A DNA stretch of 64,000 bases, from positions 992,001-1,056,000 of the forward strand of contig NZ_AP025144.1 in assembly GCF_019977755.1 (NCBI RefSeq), read 5' to 3'. This document shows, piece by piece, positions 58,163 to 64,000 of this stretch. Made by a program: the position numbers and the translations under genes. The notes below the pieces were generated by a model that searched no databases, was not told where the DNA came from, and saw only the letters and a list, made by a program, of their open reading frames with translations. Origin of the DNA: Vibrio penaeicida. Lineage in GTDB: Bacteria > Pseudomonadota > Gammaproteobacteria > Enterobacterales > Vibrionaceae. How positions within the stretch are numbered: position 1 is the stretch's first letter; every line of letters starts with the position of its first letter.

Positions 58163-59896
58163 TTACATACGCTCTAACGTTTCGATTCCCAGAAGCGATA
58201 AGCCTTGCTTGATGGTTTTCGCTGTTAGTGCAGCCAGTTTCAAGCGGCTTTGCTTCACAGCTTCATCTTCAGCCACAAGGATAGGGCACGCTTCATAGAA
58301 GCTAGAGAATTGACCCGCTAATTCAAATAAGTAGCTACACATGATGTGAGGCTGACCTTCGCGAGCAACAGATTGAACGGCTTCTTCAAACTGAAGCAAC
58401 TTAGCAATCAATGCTTTCTCTTTTTCTTCGGTCACTTTGATTTCGCCTTGAAGCGAATCCATCGACACACCTGCTTTTGCGAATACAGACGCGACACGAG
58501 TGTAGGCGTATTGCATGTAAGGTGCTGTGTTGCCTTCAAATGCCAACATGTTGTCCCAATCAAACACGTAGTCTGTCGTGCGGTGCTTGGACAAGTCAGC
58601 GTATTTCACTGCTGCCATGGCAACTGTATTGGCGATCTTGGTTTTCTCTTCTGGGTCTAACCCTGGGTTTTTGGATTCGATGAGCTTTTCAGCGCGCTGT
58701 TCTGCTTCGTCCAGTAGATCGGTGAGTTTCACAGACCCGCCAGCACGAGTTTTGAACGGGCGTCCATCTTTACCCAGCATCATGCCGAATGCGTGGTGCT
58801 CAAGTGAGACGTTTTCAGGGATATAACCCGCTTTACGAACAATCGTCCAAGCTTGCATAAGGTGCTGATGCTGACGTGAATCGATAAAGTAAAGTACGCG
58901 ATCTGCGCCCAGTTTTTCGTAGCGATATTTCGCACAGGCAATATCTGTGGTGGTGTATAGGAAGCCGCCATCGCGCTTTTGAACGATAACGCCCATAGGT
59001 TCGCCATCTTTATTTTTGTATTCTTCTAGGAATACAACTTGAGCGCCATCATCTTCTTGCGCCAACCCTTTTTCTTTAAGGTCAGCGACAATTTCTGGCA
59101 ACATGTTGTTGTACATGCTTTCGCCCATCACATCGTTCAGTGATAGCGATACATTTAAACGGTCGTAGTTGCGTTGGTTTTGAACCATAGTGATGTCGAC
59201 AAGCTTTTTCCACATTTCTGCGCAGTACTCATCACCACTTTGCAGCTTAACAACGTAGTTACGTGCTTTTTCTGCGAAGGCTTCATCTTCATCGTATAGC
59301 TTTTTCGATTCACGGTAGAAGGCTTCCAGATCGGAAAGTTCCATCGACACTTCGCCCGATTCTTTTTGAACACGCTCTAGGTTGGCGATAAGCATACCGA
59401 ATTGCGTTCCCCAGTCACCGATGTGATTGGCGCGAACCACTTTGTGCCCTAGGAATTCAAGCGTACGAGTCACTGCGTCGCCAATTACCGTTGAACGAAT
59501 GTGGTGAACCGCCATTTCTTTTGCAACGTTTGGTGCAGAGTAATCGGTAACGATGGTTTTTTGTTCGTCTTTTGCAACACCCAAGCGCTCATCAGCTAAC
59601 GCAGCATCCGCTTGCTTTGCCAAAAACGCTTCGCTTAGGAAGATGTTGATGAAACCAGGACCAGCAATTTCAGTTTTGCTTGCGATACCGTCTAGGTCTA
59701 AAACATCCAACACTTTTTGCGCAAATTCTCTAGGGTTAGTGCCTAGCTTTTTAGCTACACCCATAACACCGTTTGCTTGGTAGTCGCCAAACTGTGCCTT
59801 TGCAGATTGGCGAACGGCAGCAGGGCTTCCTGCGGGTGCGCCAGCGGCTTCTAGAGCCTGAGATACTTTGTCGTTAATAAGTGCTTGGATATTCAC
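58163..59896 (-). CDS. argS: Arginyl-tRNA synthetase
   Basis: 577 residues from the GTG at 59896 (VNIQALI aligns with the usual MNIQALL; the five codons upstream are not conserved). Class I synthetase with an N-terminal Add1 domain (1-110), catalytic domain and C-terminal anticodon domain. The region of the HIGH motif reads [14 protein letters not shown] at residues 127-140, whereas E. coli has HVGH at the aligned position: A129-V-H-H132 here, so the first His and the Gly are changed. The rest ([33 protein letters not shown]) is normal. The gene is essential and the only copy in view, so the variant must work. Divergent from yecM. Confidence 0.96.
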   Translation of the reverse strand: MNIQALINDKVSQALEAAGAPAGSPAAVRQSAKAQFGDYQANGVMGVAKKLGTNPREFAQKVLDVLDLDGIASKTEIAGPGFINIFLSEAFLAKQADAALADERLGVAKDEQKTIVTDYSAPNVAKEMAVHHIRSTVIGDAVTRTLEFLGHKVVRANHIGDWGTQFGMLIANLERVQKESGEVSMELSDLEAFYRESKKLYDEDEAFAEKARNYVVKLQSGDEYCAEMWKKLVDITMVQNQRNYDRLNVSLSLNDVMGESMYNNMLPEIVADLKEKGLAQEDDGAQVVFLEEYKNKDGEPMGVIVQKRDGGFLYTTTDIACAKYRYEKLGADRVLYFIDSRQHQHLMQAWTIVRKAGYIPENVSLEHHAFGMMLGKDGRPFKTRAGGSVKLTDLLDEAEQRAEKLIESKNPGLDPEEKTKIANTVAMAAVKYADLSKHRTTDYVFDWDNMLAFEGNTAPYMQYAYTRVASVFAKAGVSMDSLQGEIKVTEEKEKALIAKLLQFEEAVQSVAREGQPHIMCSYLFELAGQFSSFYEACPILVAEDEAVKQSRLKLAALTAKTIKQGLSLLGIETLERM

Positions 59897-60102
59897 ACGA
59901 GCTTCCTTCAATTCTAAGAATTGTTTTGATGCATTCCCGCTGTATTTAAAGTGGGGGAATGGATACTTGTTCTAGTTCACAAAATGGCGTTAATCATATC
60001 AACTTTCTTCATTGTCTAGTAGTCAGAAAAAAGCGATTTTTACTACTTTTCAGCTCGATCTTGCTAGTATGGCGAGAAAATCAGACTTTTAGTGAGAACA
60101 CC

Positions 60103-60699
60103 ATGTCGAAAGTGACGTCACACTCCGATCTTCTACCTGAAAATATGCTTCTTCAGCTGCCCGATTTTATGGCAAGAATTCAAACCCTTTCTGAGCTCAT
60201 TGGAATAGATTTGTCGGGTTATCAAGCAGATCATATTGCCTTAAGAGTCAACGATGTAGAGGCGGCAACATTCGCGCACAAAAAATGGTTGGAATGGGGA
60301 GACGAGATCTCCAGTGCTCAAATTAATGGTCGACCCATTATTGTATTGGAATTTACTCAACCACTTATGGCAAACGGTTGGTCTCTGGAGTGCTTAGAAT
60401 TGCCTTATCCAGCAGAAGGGAAAAGCTACCCGGTTGAATCATGGGAGCACGTGGAGTTTGTGATTCCATCTGAGGCAAAAACGGCAAATGATTATTTGGC
60501 TTTTTTAAACTCGACTTTTCCGAAATTCCAAGAAAAATCCGCTAACTTCGACGAACTAGGTATCAAAGTAAAAGTGTCCAGTCCGAAGGGAGAAGGTGAA
60601 AGGTTGCCAAACCCAACGGTAGCATTCAAATATCAGGGAGTTTGCATCAAGCTTCATCCGCACTCTTTAAAAGATGTTGTTGCATCTGAACAAGGTTAG
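60103..60699 (+). CDS. yecM: YecM family protein (VOC-like fold)
   Basis: 198 residues from the ATG at 60103; the longer frame from 59959 runs back into the argS promoter region and has a non-family hydrophobic start. YecM belongs to the vicinal oxygen chelate superfamily by structure. Here ADHIALRVNDVEAA and SWEHVEFVIPSE carry a His and Glu at positions used for metal binding in VOC enzymes. The function is unknown. The argS-yecM neighbourhood is the same in E. coli. Confidence 0.88.
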   Translation: MSKVTSHSDLLPENMLLQLPDFMARIQTLSELIGIDLSGYQADHIALRVNDVEAATFAHKKWLEWGDEISSAQINGRPIIVLEFTQPLMANGWSLECLELPYPAEGKSYPVESWEHVEFVIPSEAKTANDYLAFLNSTFPKFQEKSANFDELGIKVKVSSPKGEGERLPNPTVAFKYQGVCIKLHPHSLKDVVASEQG

Positions 60700-60733
60700 T
60701 GCCTGTCGGAAATAAAGGTATTCTGTTAGCAAT

Positions 60734-60766
60734 AAAAAACGGTGAGAGAATGCTCACCGTTTTTTA
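60734..60766. terminator. Terminator of yecM
   Basis: AAAAAACGGTGAG, AGAATG, CTCACCGTTTTTT: a strong symmetrical hairpin. Confidence 0.9.
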
Positions 60767-60779
60767 TTTCGTTTGTTAT

Positions 60780-61047
60780 TAGGGTCTGTTGATCTTTCGC
60801 GGTTAAATTTTGTTCGAGTTCTATGCCTTTTAATCGCGGCGCAAGGTGTGACGCCTAGTTATTCTAAGCAAATACCTTGTAACAAAGAGTAAAAGGCATA
60901 GAAGCGAACCCTTTGGGCAGCATTTGTGGCTTATTTCTACTGCGTTATCGCTTATTGATGTAGAGCGACTACACCGAAAAAGCTCTGCCTTGTATAAATC
61001 ACCCACAAATTGCTGCAAAAATCATCTCGAAAGATCAACAGACCCTA
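60780..61047. repeat. MITE-like element with 18-bp inverted ends and TA duplication
   Basis: 264 bp bounded by perfect 18-bp inverted repeats GGGTCTGTTGATCTTTCG (60782-60799 and complement at 61028-61045) and flanked on both sides by TA, the target duplication expected of IS630/Tc1-mariner-type or some IS5-group elements. Inside is a 14-bp inverted pair TTCTATGCCTTTTA (60819-60832) / TAAAAGGCATAGAA (60890-60903). No transposase is encoded; the open frame inside is not protein-like. It lies between the yecM terminator and the purU stop. Confidence 0.75.
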
Positions 61048-61069
61048 GGTAATTGAGTTTTCGGTCGCC

Positions 61070-61903
61070 TTACAAAATCACGGTCTTATTGCCATAAACG
61101 AACACGTGATCATTGACTACTTTGTTGATCGCTTTGCTAAGTACGTTTTTCTCGACGTCCCGACCTGCTTGTGCCATATCAGAGGCACTGAAATTGTGAT
61201 CGACCGGAATCACATCTTGCTTGATGATTGGTCCTTCATCTAAATCGTTCGTCACGAAGTGAGCTGTAGCCCCAATGATCTTAACACCACGATCAAACGC
61301 TTGTTGATAAGGCTTTGCGCCGATAAAGGCAGGCAAAAAGCTATGGTGGATATTGATGATTTTGTGGTGGTATTTTTCAACAAAATCTGGCGTAAGAACG
61401 CGCATATACTTGGCAAGAATTAGGTAATCTGCTTCGTAGCTATCGATCACTTCCAGCATCTTTTGCTCATGTTCTTCACGAGTTAAATCGACGTGAGAAA
61501 CATGGTGGTATGGAATGTCGAACTTTTCCGTCAAATTCTGAAGAGTGTCATAGTTACCAACAACCGCAGCAATATCGATATTTAAGCTGCCATCGTAGTT
61601 TTTCATCAGAATGTCACCAAGACAGTGCGCTTCTTTAGTAACCAGAATCACTACTTTCTTCCGATCTGACCCGATAAGCCTTCTTTTTGCACCTTCAGGG
61701 AGCGCCTGATCCAAATCCAGTAATAGCGTTTCGTCATTAAAGTAACCTTCGAGCTCCGTTCGCATGAAAAAATGACCGCTAGAATTATCAACATATTCAT
61801 TGTTATGAATAATATTGAGCTGATGCTTATAGCAAATATTAGTGATTTTTGAGATCAGTCCGGGAGCGTCGTTGCAGTGCGTAAGTAGCGTTTTTCGTTC
61901 CAT
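61070..61903 (-). CDS. purU: Formyltetrahydrofolate deformylase
   Basis: 277 residues. N-terminal ACT domain (1-85, LTHCNDAPGLISKITNIC) for feedback sensing, then a formyltransferase-fold catalytic domain with YMRVLTPDF, INIHHSFLPAFIGAKPYQQAF and the catalytic Asp in FVTNDLDEGPII. It releases formate from 10-formyl-THF, balancing one-carbon units with purine synthesis. Flanked on both sides by palindromic repeat elements. Monocistronic. Confidence 0.96.
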   Translation of the reverse strand: MERKTLLTHCNDAPGLISKITNICYKHQLNIIHNNEYVDNSSGHFFMRTELEGYFNDETLLLDLDQALPEGAKRRLIGSDRKKVVILVTKEAHCLGDILMKNYDGSLNIDIAAVVGNYDTLQNLTEKFDIPYHHVSHVDLTREEHEQKMLEVIDSYEADYLILAKYMRVLTPDFVEKYHHKIINIHHSFLPAFIGAKPYQQAFDRGVKIIGATAHFVTNDLDEGPIIKQDVIPVDHNFSASDMAQAGRDVEKNVLSKAINKVVNDHVFVYGNKTVIL

Positions 61904-61946
61904 TTTTTGGGTTACTTCCTGTAATATTTTTTTTGAATTTCGAATA

Positions 61947-62211
61947 TATACCCAAGTGACCTCAAGATGCTTGGTTCAGCGAGAATTAATTGGCTTTCAG
62001 GTCAGGCACCGGCTTGAAGATCTAGAAGCCTAAATCAAGAGTCGGTAACGCAGCATGAAAGCCAATTAAACTCGCCCTTGGGAGCACATATTCTGTACCA
62101 CTTCATCGTCAAAGAACTTGGAAAGGACCAGTCATTACGCTGCGTTCTTTTCCTTGAATTGGACCAGAATATGCTGCTCTGAATCCTGCATCTTGAGGCC
62201 ACTTGGGTATA
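61947..62211. repeat. Palindromic intergenic repeat, 265 bp
   Basis: The ends match as a 24-bp inverted repeat with one mismatch: TATACCCAAGTGACCTCAAG at the left, TATACCCAAGTGGCCTCAAG on the complement at the right, each continuing ATGC. A second internal pair, GCGAGAATTAATTGGCTTTC (61979-61998) and the GAAAGCCAATTAAACTCGC region (62057-62075), can form the inner stem. No ORF of note. It resembles the ERIC-like intergenic repeats known from Vibrio genomes, but I cannot assign it to a named family. It is upstream of purU, so it may carry or separate its promoter. Confidence 0.65.
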
Positions 62212-62380
62212 CCATTTTGAGACGAGAGTGGGCTTTATAAAAAAGAAATCGCGGTGTGAGCCTCAATATGTTGTCTATAATTAATCTATTATGGCGGTGG
62301 TTTCAACAAAATAAGCACGTTCAGGAGTCTGCTGTGAAACTCGTTGAATTTTACTCCTGCATATCAGAGAGGTATTTGCT

Positions 62381-62578
62381 ATGGATAAAGAGCTGTTGGC
62401 CCGTCGATTATATGTAGAACGAGTGACAACCCTTGTTGGCGATAATGATATAGATGAAGATCTTCTTAACCAACTCTGGGAAGAAAAAGCAACACCATCT
62501 GAAGCGGCACACGCTCTGCTTTCTGATGACACTTTCCAAGGTCCTGCTTGGTTGGAGCGATACTTACAGCGAAAGTGA
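62381..62578 (+). CDS. Small acidic protein of unknown function
   Basis: 65 residues, no signal peptide or membrane segment. Two helical segments are predicted by eye, LLARRLYVERVTTLVG and SEAAHALLSDDTFQGPAWLERYL, with an acidic middle (DNDIDEDLLNQLWEEKA) of about 17 residues. A GAGAGG-like site lies nine bases before the ATG. Codon use looks like that of its neighbours, so I believe it is real. I do not recognise the family. It is the nearest gene upstream of yoaA on the same strand. Confidence 0.6.
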   Translation: MDKELLARRLYVERVTTLVGDNDIDEDLLNQLWEEKATPSEAAHALLSDDTFQGPAWLERYLQRK

Positions 62579-62759
62579 TAAAAGTTTAATAACTCAGTAA
62601 CGTTACGTCTTGAAGGCGCAAATTTCATTTCGAGTTTGCGTCTTTGTTTTACTTGCTCATCTCCGACGAAAACTTCTCTTTCTGGAGTCGCATCTTGGGG
62701 TTGTTTGAGTATAATTCCTTCTTTGTTTTCATTCCTAGGTCAACAGACCTTAAGAGCCT

Positions 62760-64000
62760 ATGATCGATAAAACCTTTTCCGCTAGTGGTGCGTTAGGCAA
62801 AGCCATTAAAGGGTTTCAGCCCCGACAAGCCCAGCTGGATATGGCTCGTGCCGTCGAAAAGTCGATCAAAGACCAATCTCAGCTGGTGGTCGAAGCTGGA
62901 ACGGGTACGGGTAAAACCTTTGCCTATTTGGTGCCTGCACTACTCAGTGGCAAGAAAACCATCATCAGCACTGGTTCAAAAAACCTTCAAGAACAGCTTT
63001 TTCATCGTGACTTACCCTTAATGGTCGATGCCCTTGGTTATTATGGCAGTGTCGCACTGCTAAAAGGTCGATCCAATTACCTATGTTTGGATAGATTGAG
63101 TCGGCAAATGGTTGAAAGCCACAGCGTAGAAGCGGATTCAACGCTTTTGACCCAATTGGTGAAAGTTCGCAGTTGGTCTTCTGAGACTAAAAGTGGTGAC
63201 TTGGGAGAATGTGATGATATCGCAGAAGATAGCCCAATTATCCCCGACATTACATCGACGAACGATAATTGCTTAGGCAAAGAGTGCCCAAGTTATCAAG
63301 ACTGTTTTGTGCTTAAAGCGCGAAAGAAAGCCATGGACTCCGATGTCGTTGTTGTGAACCACCATTTATTTCTCGCCGACCTCGCGATAAAAGAAACGGG
63401 TTTTGGTGAGTTAATTCCCGAAGCAGATGTGTTTGTATTTGATGAAGCGCACCAAATCCCAGACATTGCGAGCCAATATTTCGGTTCATCTATTTCCAGC
63501 CGTCAAATTCAGGAATTGTCTAAAGACATAGAAATTGGATACCGAACTGAAGCCAAAGACATGCGCCAGTTGCAGAAAGTGGCCGATCGTCTGGTTCAGT
63601 CTGCGATGGAAATGAGGCTTGTTTTAGGAGATCCAAGTTTTCGCGGAAATTGGCGAGAGGCGATGAAGTCGCCGTCAATAGAGCGTGAGATCACACGTTT
63701 GCTTGATGTGTTGGAACTCGCCATTGAGGTGCTAAAAGTTGCGTTAGGGCGAAGCGAACTGCTGGATGCGGCTTTTGAGCGAGCGAACGCAATCAAAGCA
63801 CGAATCGATCGGGTATGCGAAGTCGATATTACTGGCTACTCGTATTGGTTTGAATGTACTCCTCGTCACTTTTCATTGCACATTACCCCTTTGTCTGTCG
63901 CCGAGAAATTCCGTGAGCAAGTGGAGATGAAGCAGGGGGCGTGGATATTCACTTCAGCCACATTAGCGGTGCAAGATGACTTTAGCCACTTTACCCATCG
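62760..64000 (+). CDS. yoaA: YoaA, DinG-family Fe-S helicase (3' end cut by window)
   Basis: The first 413 codons of an XPD/DinG-type helicase; the frame is open to the right edge. Walker A EAGTGTGKTFAYL (about 46-58), four iron-sulfur cysteines (Cys109 in YLCLDRL, Cys171, Cys176 and Cys182 in CLGKECPSYQDC), DEAH box in DEAHQIPD and the HHLFLAD segment. FTSATLAV near the end is motif IV-like. In E. coli YoaA works with the chi subunit HolC at stalled replication forks. DinG is the alternative but has a longer N-terminus and different Cys spacing. Confidence 0.9.
   Translation, partial: MIDKTFSASGALGKAIKGFQPRQAQLDMARAVEKSIKDQSQLVVEAGTGTGKTFAYLVPALLSGKKTIISTGSKNLQEQLFHRDLPLMVDALGYYGSVALLKGRSNYLCLDRLSRQMVESHSVEADSTLLTQLVKVRSWSSETKSGDLGECDDIAEDSPIIPDITSTNDNCLGKECPSYQDCFVLKARKKAMDSDVVVVNHHLFLADLAIKETGFGELIPEADVFVFDEAHQIPDIASQYFGSSISSRQIQELSKDIEIGYRTEAKDMRQLQKVADRLVQSAMEMRLVLGDPSFRGNWREAMKSPSIEREITRLLDVLELAIEVLKVALGRSELLDAAFERANAIKARIDRVCEVDITGYSYWFECTPRHFSLHITPLSVAEKFREQVEMKQGAWIFTSATLAVQDDFSHFTH

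Noticed and set aside
60830..61018. 62-codon open frame inside the MITE-like element
   Set aside because: It uses the inverted-repeat DNA and lacks any transposase motif or ribosome site.

Overview
The window is chromosomal DNA of a gammaproteobacterium, almost certainly a Vibrio. The signs are toxR-toxS divergent from htpG, a NagE without a IIA domain, the E. coli-like blocks nagE/nagBAC-glnS-fur-fldA-ybfF-seqA-pgm and gltA/sdhCDAB-sucABCD, and two palindromic intergenic repeats between the last genes. Most of it is conserved housekeeping sequence. The accessory parts are an IS3-family insertion, an LPS-modification island, a large membrane-bound AraC-type regulator followed by a structured intergenic region, and the two repeat elements around purU.

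Layout. 1-2.1 kb: a truncated TauE/SafE permease, toxS and toxR (minus strand). 2.4-9.0 kb: htpG, adk, hemH and rfaH (plus), then asnB (minus). 9.3-16.0 kb: a CPA2 cation/proton antiporter and the GlcNAc regulon nagC-nagA-nagB (minus) divergent from nagE (plus), with CRP-like and NagC-like sites between them. 16.1-26.3 kb: glnS, an IS3-family element that splits a terminator hairpin, fur, a DUF4442 protein, fldA, a small membrane protein, ybfF, seqA-pgm, a DUF1853 protein and a NIF3/YbgI protein. 26.4-37.7 kb: gltA divergent from sdhCDAB-sucABCD, a nearly complete oxidative TCA block. 37.8-45.3 kb: a GT9 glycosyltransferase divergent from an MsbA-type exporter, then four tightly packed genes: a PLP-dependent decarboxylase (PanP/GAD-like), a stand-alone DltA/AlmE-like adenylation enzyme, a 76-residue carrier protein and an LpxL/AlmG-like transferase. 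45.4-49.3 kb: znuBC divergent from znuA plus an overlapping M23 endopeptidase, around a Zur box. 49.5-56.5 kb: a 1134-residue regulator, a structured intergenic region and feoABC. 56.6-64 kb: a HIT protein, lpxM, argS, yecM, purU between two palindromic elements, a small unknown ORF and the start of the helicase gene yoaA.

The most interesting locus is the four-gene operon after msbA. Three of its genes correspond by family, order and size to V. cholerae AlmE-AlmF-AlmG, which activate glycine, load it on a carrier and transfer it to lipid A to give polymyxin resistance. Here the set is joined to a decarboxylase and to an msbA copy that is not linked to lpxK. My inference is a lipid A (or LPS) aminoacylation system that makes its own amino acid, for example beta-alanine or GABA. 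Other points for follow-up are the regulator that joins a propeller sensor, a degenerate kinase-like core and an AraC domain; the Zur-linked endopeptidase; the hairpin cluster upstream of feoA; an altered HIGH signature in ArgRS; and the two non-autonomous repeat elements.
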